Shown: piece after piece, positions 25,159 to 34,020 of the stretch
Numbering within the stretch: position 1 is the stretch's first letter
How the letters are laid out: each line of letters begins with the position of its first letter
NCBI RefSeq assembly: GCF_018139625.1
Contig: NZ_JAGSOH010000008.1
Coordinates: 1 to 64,000, forward strand
Reading direction: 5' to 3'
DNA from: Actinospica acidithermotolerans
Lineage (GTDB): Bacteria > Actinomycetota > Actinomycetes > Streptomycetales > Catenulisporaceae
DNA: 64,000 bases
The notes under the pieces: model-generated
Database searches by the model: none
Told to the model about the DNA's origin: nothing
What the model saw: only the letters and a program-made list of their open reading frames with translations
Program-made: the position numbers and the translations under genes

Positions 25159-26369
25159 CCGCGACCACGCAGTCCCCCGCACGCCTCGTGGACCTGTTCG
25201 AACTGGGCCTCAACTCCCCGATCTGCCTGACCTGGGAGCTGACCTACGCCTGCAATCTGACCTGCACGCACTGCCTGTCCAGCTCGGGTCGCCGCGACCC
25301 GCGCGAGCTGTCCACCGCCGAAGCCAAGGCCGTCATCGACGAACTGGAGGCGATGCAGGTCTTCTACGTCAACATCGGCGGCGGGGAGCCTACTGTGCGC
25401 CCCGACTTCTTCGAACTGCTCGACTACGCCACCGAGCACCACGTCGGCGTGAAGTTCTCCACCAACGGCATCCGGATCACCCCGGACGTGGCGCGACGCC
25501 TGGCCGCCAACGACTACGTGGACGTACAGCTCTCCCTCGACGGCGCGACCGCGGACGTCAACGACGCGGTGCGCGGCGAGGGCTCCTATGACACGGCGCT
25601 GCGTGCCGCGGCACACCTGGCCGAGGCCGGGATGAAGAATTTCAAACTCTCCGTGGTTTGCACTCGGCACAACATCCCGCAGCTCGACGCGTTCAAGGCC
25701 CTCGCGGACCGGTACGGCGCTCAGCTACGGCTGACCAGGCTCCGTCCCTCCGGCCGCGGCGCGGACGTCTGGGACGACCTGCACCCGCTGCCCGAGCAGC
25801 AGCGCGAGCTCTACACCTGGCTGACCGCGCACGGCGACCAGGTGCTGACCGGCGACTCCTTCTTCCACCTGTCCGCGTTCGGCGCGCCGCTGCCGGGACT
25901 CAACCTGTGCGGCGCGGGCCGGGTGGTGTGCCTGATCGACCCGGTCGGCGACGTCTACGCCTGCCCGTTCGCGATCCACGACGAGTTCCTGGCCGGCAGC
26001 GTCCGCTCCGCCGGCGGGTTCGCCGGGGTCTGGCGCGACTCGGAGCTGTTCGGGCGGCTGCGCGAGCCCCAGCAGGGCGGTGCCTGCACGGCCTGCTCCT
26101 TCTACGACAGCTGCAAGGGCGGCTGCATGGCCGCCAAGTTCTTCACCGGTCTGCCGCTCGACGGCCCCGACCCCGAATGCGTCCAAGGGCACGCCGAGCC
26201 GCTGCTCGCAGCCCAGCGCTCGGTGCCCAAGCCGTCCGGAGACCACTCGCACTCCCGGGAACGCCGCGCCCGCGCCGTCCCGGTCACGCTGACCCGCCGC
26301 GAGGACCTTCAGCGTCCTCCGGTCAGTGCGTGCGACGAGTCCCCGCTGGCCGGATTCCAGGCCTCCTGA
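25155..26369 (+). CDS. mftC: Mycofactocin radical SAM maturase MftC
   Basis: A 404-residue radical SAM/SPASM protein. The SAM cluster motif is YACNLTCTHC (CxxxCxxC), followed by NIGGGEPT. The C-terminal SPASM region has CGAGRVVCLI, YACPF, CTACSFYDSCKGGC and a late PECV Cys for auxiliary Fe-S clusters. MftC oxidatively decarboxylates the C-terminal Tyr of MftA and then forms the C-C bond to Val. A GTG start overlaps the mftB stop. The C-terminal tail is about 50 residues of polar, low-complexity sequence beyond the last Cys. Confidence 0.96.
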   Translation: MTATTQSPARLVDLFELGLNSPICLTWELTYACNLTCTHCLSSSGRRDPRELSTAEAKAVIDELEAMQVFYVNIGGGEPTVRPDFFELLDYATEHHVGVKFSTNGIRITPDVARRLAANDYVDVQLSLDGATADVNDAVRGEGSYDTALRAAAHLAEAGMKNFKLSVVCTRHNIPQLDAFKALADRYGAQLRLTRLRPSGRGADVWDDLHPLPEQQRELYTWLTAHGDQVLTGDSFFHLSAFGAPLPGLNLCGAGRVVCLIDPVGDVYACPFAIHDEFLAGSVRSAGGFAGVWRDSELFGRLREPQQGGACTACSFYDSCKGGCMAAKFFTGLPLDGPDPECVQGHAEPLLAAQRSVPKPSGDHSHSRERRARAVPVTLTRREDLQRPPVSACDESPLAGFQAS

Positions 26370-26414
26370 CATCGCACTGCCACGCCGCAGTGCCGAGCAT
26401 GAAAGAACACCGCC

Positions 26415-27620
26415 ATGAGTAAGAACGCCTGGTTCGAGACGGTCGCCGAGGCGCAGCGCCGAGCGAAGAAGCGCCTGCCCGCTTCGGTCTACGGCGCCTT
26501 GGTCGCAGGCTCCGAGCGCGGCCGCACCATCGATGAGAACATGGACGCCTTCGCCGAACTCGGCTTCGCCCCGCACGTCGTGGGCCACCAGGCGCAGCGC
26601 GACCTGAGCACGACGGTGCTGGGCATGCCCTCGGCGTTCCCCGTCGTCATCTCGCCGACCGGCGTGCAGGCCGTGCACCCGGACGGCGAGGTCGCCGTGG
26701 CCCGAGCGGCCGCCAACCGGGGCATCATCATGGGATTGAGTTCCTTCGCGAGCAAGCCCGTCGAAGACGTCGTCGCGGCCAACCCGAACACCGCGTTCCA
26801 GCTGTACTGGTCCGGCGGCCGGGACACGATCCTGCAGCGTCTCGAGCGGGCCAGGGCGGCCGGTTGCAAGGCACTGATCCTGACGCTGGACTGGTCGTTC
26901 TCGCACGGCCGGGACTGGGGCAGCCCGGTGATCCCGGACAAGGTGGACCTGAAGACCATGGTCCGGATGGCCCCGGAGGCGATCACCCACCCCAGGTGGC
27001 TGTGGATGTTCGCCCGCACCGGCCGCTTCCCCGACCTGACCACCCCGAACCTGAAGGCCCCTGGCCAGGCGGCGCCGACCTTCTTCGGCGCCTACGGCGA
27101 GTGGATGCAGACCGCGCCGCCCACCTGGCAGGACGTCAGCTGGCTGGTCGACGAGTGGGGCGGGCCTTTCCTGCTCAAGGGAGTGAGCCGCATCGACGAC
27201 GCCAGGCGGGCCGTGGACGCCGGGGTGTCCGCGATCTCCGTGTCGAACCACGGCGGCAACAACCTCGACACCACCCCGGCCACGATCCGCATCCTGCCCT
27301 CGATCGCCGAAGCCGTCGGCGACCAGATCGAAGTGGTGCTGGACGGCGGGGTGCGCCGCGGCAGCGACGTGGCCAAGGCCCTGGCCCTGGGAGCGCGCGC
27401 GGTGCTGATCGGCCGCGCCTACCTGTGGGGTCTGGCCGCCAACGGCCAGGCGGGCGTCGAGAACGTCCTGGACATCATGCGCGGCGGGCTCGACTCGGCG
27501 GTCCTCGGCACCGGCCACGCCACGGTCGGCGAACTCGGACCGGACGACCTGTCGATACCCGACGGCTTCACCCGCACGCTCGGCGCCCGCGCCGAATCTC
27601 CGCGCGCGCTCAGCGTCTGA
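26415..27620 (+). CDS. mftD: Pre-mycofactocin synthase MftD
   Basis: A 401-residue FMN-dependent enzyme of the alpha-hydroxy-acid oxidase family. It oxidatively deaminates the released AHDP dipeptide to premycofactocin, the redox-active core. FMN-barrel landmarks are VVISPTGVQAVHPDGE, SSFASKP, LDWSFSHGRDWG, LKGVSRIDDA, VSNHGGNNLD and LDGGVRRGSDVAKALALGARAVLIGRA, with the catalytic His in SNHGG. The order mftC-mftD-mftE is the usual one. ATG 26415; only 5 bp separates it from mftE. Confidence 0.95.
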   Translation: MSKNAWFETVAEAQRRAKKRLPASVYGALVAGSERGRTIDENMDAFAELGFAPHVVGHQAQRDLSTTVLGMPSAFPVVISPTGVQAVHPDGEVAVARAAANRGIIMGLSSFASKPVEDVVAANPNTAFQLYWSGGRDTILQRLERARAAGCKALILTLDWSFSHGRDWGSPVIPDKVDLKTMVRMAPEAITHPRWLWMFARTGRFPDLTTPNLKAPGQAAPTFFGAYGEWMQTAPPTWQDVSWLVDEWGGPFLLKGVSRIDDARRAVDAGVSAISVSNHGGNNLDTTPATIRILPSIAEAVGDQIEVVLDGGVRRGSDVAKALALGARAVLIGRAYLWGLAANGQAGVENVLDIMRGGLDSAVLGTGHATVGELGPDDLSIPDGFTRTLGARAESPRALSV

Positions 27621-27625
27621 AGACC

Positions 27626-28309
27626 ATGAGCGTCGACCTGTCCCGGCGCAGCTGGCCCGAGATCCCGCCGACCGGCGCGACCGTCCTGGTCCCGGTGGGG
27701 TCCACCGAGCAGCACGGCCCGCACCTGCCGCTGTTCACCGACGGCGCGATCGCGGACGCCGTCGCGCGGCGCAGCGCGAACCGGCTGCCCGGGGAGGTGT
27801 TCGTGGCCCCGCTGCTCGCCTTCGGCAACAGCGGGGAACACGCCGGCTTCCCCGGGACCGTATCGATCGGCCACGACGCCCTGCGGCTGGTCCTGATCGA
27901 GCTGGTGCGCTCACTCGGGCTCTGGGCGCGGCGAACAGTATTCGTCAACGGACACGGCGGCAACATCAGAACCCTGATCGATGCGGTCGCGCAACTGCGC
28001 GCGGAGGGGCACAGCGTCGCCTGGACCGGGTGCGACTTCCCGGGCAGTGACGCCCACGCGGGACGGACCGAGACCTCCGTCATGCTGCATCTCTCACCGC
28101 ACAACGTCTCCATGGACAGCGCCGCGCCCGGCAACACCCGTCCCCTCGCCGAGCTGATGCCGCAACTGGAGACGAGCGGCGTGCGCTCCGTCGCCCCCAA
28201 CGGCGTGCTCGGCGATCCGACCGGTGCCAGCGCGGAGGAAGGCCGCCGTCTTCTGGAAACCCTGGTCGCCACGACGGTCGACCGCATCAACGCTCTGGAA
28301 ACGCCATGA
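27626..28309 (+). CDS. mftE: Mycofactocin peptidase MftE
   Basis: A 227-residue creatininase-family metallopeptidase that cuts the modified MftA just before the cross-linked Val-Tyr to release AHDP. Metal-binding residues are evident in PVGSTEQHGPHLPLFTD, GNSGEHAGFPGT, FVNGHGGN and the late Glu of AEEGRRLLE. It overlaps mftF by 4 bp (ATGA). Length and motifs match the family well. Confidence 0.94.
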   Translation: MSVDLSRRSWPEIPPTGATVLVPVGSTEQHGPHLPLFTDGAIADAVARRSANRLPGEVFVAPLLAFGNSGEHAGFPGTVSIGHDALRLVLIELVRSLGLWARRTVFVNGHGGNIRTLIDAVAQLRAEGHSVAWTGCDFPGSDAHAGRTETSVMLHLSPHNVSMDSAAPGNTRPLAELMPQLETSGVRSVAPNGVLGDPTGASAEEGRRLLETLVATTVDRINALETP

Positions 28310-29775
28310 CATCGCTTCCCGTCGGATTCCGCATCGTCCTCGACCGGAACACCAAGGTGCTGAACGGCGGGAAAGCCCTGCTCGGCGGGGCGCCGGCCAT
28401 GCGGCTGCTGCGATTGACCCCCCGAGCGCGCGGCCTGCTGGACGGCCGGACCCTCGAGGTGCGCGACCAGGCCGGCGCCGTGCTCGCCGATCGACTGCTC
28501 GAACTGGGCCTCGCGCATCCGGTTGCGCGCGCACTCCCGCTGCCCGAAGACCGCGAACTGACGTACGTGATCCCGGTCCGGGACCGTCCGGCGCAGCTCG
28601 GCCGGCTGCTCGGCAGCATTGCTCCGGGCAGCGCTGTGATCGTGGTCGACGACGCCTCGGTGAATCCCGGCCCCGTCGCCGAGGTCGCGGCCCGGCACGG
28701 AGCGCGACTGGTGGCCCTGCCGCGGAATCTCGGGCCCGCCGGTGCCCGCAACGCGGGGCTGGCATTGGTGCGCACTCCGTTCGTCATGCTCGTGGACTCG
28801 GACATCGTCCTGGACGAGGACACCGTGCCCACGCTGCTGCGGCACTTCTCGGATCCCAAGGTCGGCCTGGCCGTTCCCCGCATCACCGGCCTCGAGGCTC
28901 CGTGCTCCTCGTACTGGATCGGCCGGTACGAGAAGGCCCGCTCCTCACTCGACCTCGGCGCGAACCCGGCGCTGGTGCGTCCGGGCTCGTTCGTTTCCTG
29001 GGCCTCCACGGCCTGCATGCTCGCGCGCGTCGAAGCGCTCGACGGCGGCTTCGACGCGCGGATGCGCGTAGGCGAGGACGTCGACCTGGGCTGGCGCGCG
29101 ATCGCACACGGTTGGCGGCTGCGTTACGAGCCGGCCGTCGAGGCCGCGCACGAGCACCGGACGCGGTTCGCGGACTGGTTCCGCCGGAAGGCCGAGTACG
29201 GCACCGGAGCCCAGCCGCTGGCCGAGCGGCACCCTCGCTCCGTCGCGCCCGCGGTGTTCGCGCCGTGGACCGCCGCGGTGGTACTGGCCCTGCTCGCTCA
29301 GCGGCGCTGGTCCGTGCCGGTCGCGGCCGCGGTGTCCGGCGTGGCGAGCGTGCGCATCGCGAAGCGGCTCGGCGAGATCGATCAGCCGTTGCGGACCGGG
29401 ACGCGGCTCGCCGGCGAGGGAGCTGTCACGGCGCTCGCTCAGAGCGGAGCCCTGATCACCCGACACTGGTGGCCCGCCACGGCGGTGGCCTGCGTGTTCT
29501 CGCGCAGGGCACGGCGCGCGGCCATGGTGGCGGCGGTGGCCGACGTCGTCCTCGAGTATCCCCGCAGCGGCGTGGATCTGGACCCCCTTCGGTACGCGGC
29601 GGCGCGTCGGCTGGACGACCTCGCGTACGGGGCGGGCGTGTGGTGGTCCGCGATGCGCGGCCGGTCCTTCGCGGTCTTGCGCCCGCGGATTCAGAGCCCC
29701 TCGACGAGTCGGCGGAAGGCCTCTTCCAGCAGTTCCGTCAAGTCCGCGTCTTCATCCTGCAGCCAGAGTTCGTAG
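28306..29775 (+). CDS. mftF: Mycofactocin glycosyltransferase MftF
   Basis: A 489-residue GT2-type glycosyltransferase that adds beta-1,4-linked glucose units to premycofactocin. The core (about residues 85-310) has TYVIPVRDRPAQL, VDDAS, LPRNLGPAGARNAG, the DxD-like VDSDI and GEDVDLGWR (the ED acid and RW-type region). The C-terminal part has hydrophobic segments (AVVLALLAQ and GVASVRI) that suggest membrane association. The last about 28 residues, rich in Ser, are encoded antisense to the 3' end of mftR (85-bp overlap), and the native MftF-like end is near RPRI, so this tail is probably a late extension. Confidence 0.92.
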   Translation: MTSLPVGFRIVLDRNTKVLNGGKALLGGAPAMRLLRLTPRARGLLDGRTLEVRDQAGAVLADRLLELGLAHPVARALPLPEDRELTYVIPVRDRPAQLGRLLGSIAPGSAVIVVDDASVNPGPVAEVAARHGARLVALPRNLGPAGARNAGLALVRTPFVMLVDSDIVLDEDTVPTLLRHFSDPKVGLAVPRITGLEAPCSSYWIGRYEKARSSLDLGANPALVRPGSFVSWASTACMLARVEALDGGFDARMRVGEDVDLGWRAIAHGWRLRYEPAVEAAHEHRTRFADWFRRKAEYGTGAQPLAERHPRSVAPAVFAPWTAAVVLALLAQRRWSVPVAAAVSGVASVRIAKRLGEIDQPLRTGTRLAGEGAVTALAQSGALITRHWWPATAVACVFSRRARRAAMVAAVADVVLEYPRSGVDLDPLRYAAARRLDDLAYGAGVWWSAMRGRSFAVLRPRIQSPSTSRRKASSSSSVKSASSSCSQSS

Positions 29776-30299
29776 GCCGCGACGGAGGTCGCCAGCACCA
29801 CATTGCCGATCAGCACGGGTTCCAGGGCGGTGACCGGCAGACCGGCCCGCTGCGCGACGAACTCGGTGACGATCTCCCGCCAGGCGTTGTACCGCAGGGT
29901 GGAGTCGGCCTGCAGCGTGGGAACGCTCAGGATGAGCGCCATGCGGCGGCGGTGCCACGGGACCGTGTGCGGGTCGTAGTGGTTGAACTTGACGATGACC
30001 TCGCGCAGCGCCTCCATCGTCGAGAGCGATTCGGGTACCGTGGCCAGCAGTTCGCGCAGGTATTCCAGCTGGCCGTCGAAGTCGCCCCAGACCAGGGCGT
30101 TCTTGGAGGCGTAGTAGCGGAAGAAGGTCCGGCGGCCGACTCCGGCGGCCGTGGTGATGTCCTCGACCGTGACCTCGTCGAAGCCGCGCCGGTCGAACAG
30201 TTCGAACGCGACGCGCTCGAGTTCGGCGCGTGAGGTGGCGCGCGGGCGGCCGGTCTTGGCCGGCCTCTCGTCTAGCGCTTCGGCCGCGGGCCGCTCCAC
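29691..30299 (-). CDS. mftR: Mycofactocin system transcriptional regulator MftR
   Basis: A 202-residue TetR-family repressor with the MftR-typical N-terminus GRPRATSRAELERVAFELFDRRGFDEVTVEDI and recognition helix region GVGRRTFFRYYASKNALVWGDFDG. In mycobacteria MftR represses the mft operon and is released by long-chain acyl-CoA. The likely binding site here is the palindrome at 24594. A GTG start at 30299 follows GGGAG by 5 nt. It is convergent with mftF and overlaps its 3' end, an unusual position; in many genomes mftR precedes mftA. Confidence 0.92.
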   Translation of the reverse strand: MERPAAEALDERPAKTGRPRATSRAELERVAFELFDRRGFDEVTVEDITTAAGVGRRTFFRYYASKNALVWGDFDGQLEYLRELLATVPESLSTMEALREVIVKFNHYDPHTVPWHRRRMALILSVPTLQADSTLRYNAWREIVTEFVAQRAGLPVTALEPVLIGNVVLATSVAAYELWLQDEDADLTELLEEAFRRLVEGL

Positions 30300-30353
30300 C
30301 GGGACTCCCTTCGCCGTGATCTCACCACGACCCTACACGGCGGGAGCGCGCGA

Positions 30354-30392
30354 CCGGGCCCTGAGGTGCGGCTCGACGTCCTGAGGGCCCGG
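30354..30392. terminator. Hairpin downstream of the P450-ferredoxin operon
   Basis: CCGGGCCCT (30354-30362) pairs with AGGGCCCGG (30384-30392), with further near-complementary bases inside. It sits between the stop of the minus-strand SDR (30404) and the start of mftR (30299), where the P450 operon transcript should end. Confidence 0.55.
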
Positions 30393-30403
30393 CCCCGCCA
30401 CCA

Positions 30404-31270
30404 CTAGTGCGCGACGCCCTCGGCCGGCATGTGCCAGCGCAGCCAGCCGGCCTGGCCGCCGTCGACGAGCAGGTCGGTGCCCGTGATGTAGAGCGCGGCG
30501 GGGCTGGTGAGGAATGCCGCGGCCTCGGCGATCTCCGCGGGTGTGCCGGTCCGGCCGATGCCGCAGGCGTCGAGCATGTCGAGCATGCTCCCGCCGGAGT
30601 GCGATTCAGCCTCCTGCTTCGCCATCGGGGTGGAGATCACGCCGGGGCTGACGGTGTTCACCCTCGCCCCGCGCAGGTTCCAGGCCAGTGCCGCCGCCTG
30701 GACCCGCACCTGGTTCGCGCGCTTGGCCAGCAGGTACGCCGACATAGGGTCGTCCTCGACCGCGACGACCGGGGCGAGTTCGCACAGGTCCTGCGTCGGG
30801 GCGGTCGCCAGAGCGGCCTCGTCCTCGCGGGTGAGCTGCGCCGCATGGCCCGCCATGCTGGCGATGCACACCAGGGCGGTGCCGCGCGTCGCGACCGTCT
30901 CGAACACGTCGATGATATGGGCGGTGCCGACGAGGTCGACGTCTATGATCTGCCGTGCCGTGGCGGTGGCCGCCGAGACTCCGGCGGTGTGCACGATCGC
31001 CGTGATCCGCTCGCCTGCCGACGAGGCAGCCGCGGCCAGCTTCTCGACAGAGCCGCGGTCGGAGACGTCGGTGTGCACGCCGTGCGCGACGTGCCCCTCC
31101 GCCCGCAGGGCCTCGACGAGGTTGTCGAGGTGGGTCCGCGACGCGTCGGCGATGATCAGCGCGCGGCCGCTGCCGAGTCGGCGTGCGACCGCGGCGCCCA
31201 TGCCTCCGGCGCCGGTGACGACGACCACGTCACGGGCGCCGCCACGGGAACCAGGGGTTGAATCAGACAT
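30404..31270 (-). CDS. SDR family oxidoreductase
   Basis: A 288-residue SDR with TGAGGMGAAVARRL, an Asp after strand 2 (IIADAS), VHTAGVS in place of NNAG, Ser in CIASMAGH, YLLAKRAN as the Tyr/Lys pair, and TGTDLLVDGG. The first glycine motif is of the GAGGMG type seen in SDRs that travel with mycofactocin or P450 genes. ATG 31270 has AGGAGG 8 nt upstream. It is the last gene of the operon P450, ferredoxin, ferredoxin reductase, SDR, so it probably oxidises the alcohol that the P450 makes (inference). Confidence 0.88.
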   Translation of the reverse strand: MSDSTPGSRGGARDVVVVTGAGGMGAAVARRLGSGRALIIADASRTHLDNLVEALRAEGHVAHGVHTDVSDRGSVEKLAAAASSAGERITAIVHTAGVSAATATARQIIDVDLVGTAHIIDVFETVATRGTALVCIASMAGHAAQLTREDEAALATAPTQDLCELAPVVAVEDDPMSAYLLAKRANQVRVQAAALAWNLRGARVNTVSPGVISTPMAKQEAESHSGGSMLDMLDACGIGRTGTPAEIAEAAAFLTSPAALYITGTDLLVDGGQAGWLRWHMPAEGVAH

Positions 31271-31312
31271 CGAATGAGCCTCCTCGCTCGTCGAAGCCGC
31301 TGTGGGGTCTGA

Positions 31313-32485
31313 TCACGACGCGACGGAGTTCCAGGCCGCGCGACCGGCCACGGCCTGGCGCCAGCGCCTGATCGCCTTCGGGGGCATGCCGACGCTCAGG
31401 GCTCCGCTCACGCGATCGCCGGTGCGGTAGGCCGCGAGGAAACGGCGTTCGGCGAGGTCGCCCTCGACGATGGAGATCTCCTCGTGGCCGCGCAGGTAGC
31501 CGTAGGCCTGGATCTTCATGGCGTACTGGTCCGACCAGAAGTACGGCACCGGGGCGAACGGCTTGGGCGCGTCCGGGTTGAGCAGGTTCCTGGCCACGGC
31601 CATTCCCTGCTCGGCGGCATTGGTCCGGTGCTCGATGCGCATCGAGGCGTCGAACAGGGGATTGTGCCAGCGGGCCACGTCGCCTGCCGCGTAGACGCCG
31701 GGGGCCGCGACGCAGTACTCGTCGCAGACCACGCCGTTGTCGATCGCAAGACCACTGTCATCGAGCCACTCGGTGTTCGGAAGCGAGCCGATGGCGACCA
31801 GCACCTCGTCGGCCGCGATCAGCTCACCGCCTTCAAGTTGCACGCCGCCGGAAACCACGGCCTCGACGCTCACTCCTGTGCGCAGATCGACGCCGTTCTC
31901 CGCGTGGGCCTGCGCGAGAACCGCTCCAACCTCGGCGCCGACCGCGTGTGCGAGCGGCACCGCCGCGGGTTCCAGGACGGTGACCTCGGCGCCGAGGCCC
32001 CGTGCCACGGCTGCGGCCTCCGCGCCGAGGAAGCCAGCGCCGACGACCACGAGGCGGGTGTCGGGGTCGATCCGCTCGCGCAGGGCGATGGCGTCTTCGA
32101 GGGTGCGCAGGACGTGCGCGCCCTCGCCGGGCAGTCGCCTGGGCCGGACGCCGGTCGCGATGACCAGGGCGTCGTACTCCAGCCGGGAGCCGTCCTGGAT
32201 CGTGACCTCGCGGGCGGCGAGGTCGAGTCCGGTGGCCGTCGTGCCGAGCCGGAGATCGAGGTCGAGGTCCGCGAGGTGCTCCTCCGAGCGCAGCGCGAGC
32301 CGGTCGGCCTCCCAGTCCCCGGCGAGGATCTGCTTCGAGAGCGGCGGCCGGTCGTAGGGCGGCAGCGTTTCGGCGCCGACCAGCGAGATCCGGTGTTCGT
32401 AGCCCTCCCGGCGGAGCGTCTCGGCGGCAGCGAGTCCGGCCGCCGAGGCTCCGACGATCACGATCCGGCGCAACGTCTCGCTCAC
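31313..32485 (-). CDS. Ferredoxin reductase (NAD(P)H-dependent, FAD)
   Basis: A 390-residue putidaredoxin reductase-like flavoprotein. The FAD site is IVIVGASAAGLAAAETLR, then YDRPPLSKQIL, the NAD(P)H site VVVGAGFLGAEAAAVARGLG and the C-terminal FAD segment VYAAGDVARW. It delivers electrons from NAD(P)H to the adjacent ferredoxin, which reduces the P450. A GTG start overlaps the ferredoxin stop by 4 bp, so it is a fully coupled class I P450 redox chain. Confidence 0.92.
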   Translation of the reverse strand: MSETLRRIVIVGASAAGLAAAETLRREGYEHRISLVGAETLPPYDRPPLSKQILAGDWEADRLALRSEEHLADLDLDLRLGTTATGLDLAAREVTIQDGSRLEYDALVIATGVRPRRLPGEGAHVLRTLEDAIALRERIDPDTRLVVVGAGFLGAEAAAVARGLGAEVTVLEPAAVPLAHAVGAEVGAVLAQAHAENGVDLRTGVSVEAVVSGGVQLEGGELIAADEVLVAIGSLPNTEWLDDSGLAIDNGVVCDEYCVAAPGVYAAGDVARWHNPLFDASMRIEHRTNAAEQGMAVARNLLNPDAPKPFAPVPYFWSDQYAMKIQAYGYLRGHEEISIVEGDLAERRFLAAYRTGDRVSGALSVGMPPKAIRRWRQAVAGRAAWNSVAS

Positions 32486-32679
32486 GAGGCGAGCAGCCGG
32501 ATGGCGGCGGCCGGACAGATCGCCACGGCCTCGCGCACCGAATCGAGCTGGTCCTCGGCGACCTCCTCGGTCAGCAGGAACGCGACGCCGTCGTCCTCGT
32601 TCTGATCGAAGACGTCGGGGGCGGCCATCACGCACTGGCCGGAGGCGACGCACTTCGGCTCGTCCAGTTCAACACGCAT
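32482..32679 (-). CDS. 3Fe-4S-type P450 ferredoxin
   Basis: A 65-residue ferredoxin. The Cys pattern is CVASGQC (residues 10 and 16) and a later CP near residue 55, i.e. three cysteines with no Cys at the second position of the usual CxxCxxC. This fits the 3Fe-4S ferredoxins that partner actinobacterial CYP105-like P450s. The residue between the first two Cys corresponds to the missing ligand. It lies between P450 and reductase genes. Confidence 0.92.
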   Translation of the reverse strand: MRVELDEPKCVASGQCVMAAPDVFDQNEDDGVAFLLTEEVAEDQLDSVREAVAICPAAAIRLLAS

Positions 32680-32722
32680 GATCAGACTCCTTATTGCGGT
32701 GGGTTTTCTAGAAGCGGGGGGA

Positions 32723-33943
32723 CTACCAGGCGACCGGCAGGCAGCGCACGCCGTAGGTGGTGCCGGTGTGGTCGAAGGCGAGCTGCTCGATCGGGGCGGC
32801 CAGGCGCAGGGTGGGGATGCGCCGGTAGAGCGTTCCGTAGACGACCTGCAGTTCGAGCCGGGCCAGGCTCTGGCCGAGGCACTGGTGCGGGCCGTAGCCG
32901 AAGGCCTGGTGGGTGCGCGCGGACCGGTGCAGGTCGAGGCGGTCGGGCTCGGGGAAGGCCTCCGGGTCCCAGTTGGCCGCGTGCAGTTCGAAGACCATGC
33001 CCTCGCCCTCGCGGATGAGCGTGCCGTTGTACTCGATGTCTGCCTTGGCCACGCGGCGCACGCCGGTCTGCACGATCGTGAGGTAGCGCAGCAGCTCCTC
33101 GGCGGCGTTCGCGATGAACTTCGGGTCCTCGCTCTCGCGCAGTTCGGCGAGCTGCTCCGGGTGCTGGAGCAGGGCGAGCGTGCCGAGGCTGATCATCGTG
33201 GCGGTGGTCTCGTGGCCCGCGATGAGCATCGCGACGCCCATGTTCGACGCTTCCTCGAAGGTCATCTCGCCGTTCTTGACCCGCTCGCCCATCTCGGAGA
33301 GCACGGCGCCGTCGGGCTCGTCCATCTTCACCCGCAGCAGCTTCCCGAGGTACTCGCCGAGGGCGCGGCTGGCCGCTCCCGCCTCCGCGGCCGAGAGCGC
33401 GCCGTCGAGGGCCTTGCTGCTGTTGACCTGGAAGAACTCATGGTCGTCGTAGGGGACGCCGAGCAGATCGGCGATCACCAGCGAGGGCACGGCCAGCGCG
33501 AAGGCGGTGAGCAGGTCGGCCGGGTTGGGGCCGGCGAGCATCTCGTCGATCAGGCCGTCCACGATCTTCTGGATCGCCGGTCGCATCGCCTCGATCCGCT
33601 TGACCACGAACGGCGCGTTGACCGTGCGGCGCAGCCGGGTGTGCTCGGGCGCGTCGGTGTTGGTGATCATCCGGGGCGTCTTGCCGGCGATGTCGGCCCG
33701 GTGCTCGTTGACGTACGGGAACCCGGGGTAGCGGTCGTCGTCGGAGACCCGTTCGTCGGTCAGCAGCGCGCGCTGGTCGGCGTGCCTGGTGATCAGCCAC
33801 GGAGTGGAGCCGTTCCACAGCCGCACCCGGCTCAGCGGCGCACGCTCGCGCACCTCCCGCGCGGTCGGCGACGGAGCCAGCGGGCAGCGCAGGTCGCGCT
33901 GGAACGGGTAGCCGGGAACCTCGGGGGTTTGGGTGTCGACCAT
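32723..33943 (-). CDS. Cytochrome P450
   Basis: A 406-residue P450 with I-helix AGHETTAT, ExxR in EELLR and heme loop FGYGPHQCLGQSLARLE. It is CYP105-like in length and wording and heads the operon with its own ferredoxin and reductase, so it is self-sufficient as a redox system. Upstream DNA (34021-34061) has 11-bp-phased direct repeats of the kind bound by OmpR/PhoB-type regulators, and such a regulator gene ends just 11 bp beyond them. ATG 33943 has GAGGAGAAG directly upstream. The substrate is unknown. Confidence 0.93.
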   Translation of the reverse strand: MVDTQTPEVPGYPFQRDLRCPLAPSPTAREVRERAPLSRVRLWNGSTPWLITRHADQRALLTDERVSDDDRYPGFPYVNEHRADIAGKTPRMITNTDAPEHTRLRRTVNAPFVVKRIEAMRPAIQKIVDGLIDEMLAGPNPADLLTAFALAVPSLVIADLLGVPYDDHEFFQVNSSKALDGALSAAEAGAASRALGEYLGKLLRVKMDEPDGAVLSEMGERVKNGEMTFEEASNMGVAMLIAGHETTATMISLGTLALLQHPEQLAELRESEDPKFIANAAEELLRYLTIVQTGVRRVAKADIEYNGTLIREGEGMVFELHAANWDPEAFPEPDRLDLHRSARTHQAFGYGPHQCLGQSLARLELQVVYGTLYRRIPTLRLAAPIEQLAFDHTGTTYGVRCLPVAW

Positions 33944-34020
33944 GACTTCTCCTCGAATCGTGGTGGGGACGGGGAGGCTTCGAAGTGTCGAAGAGCTCGA
34001 CGATCAAAGCCAATCAGACC

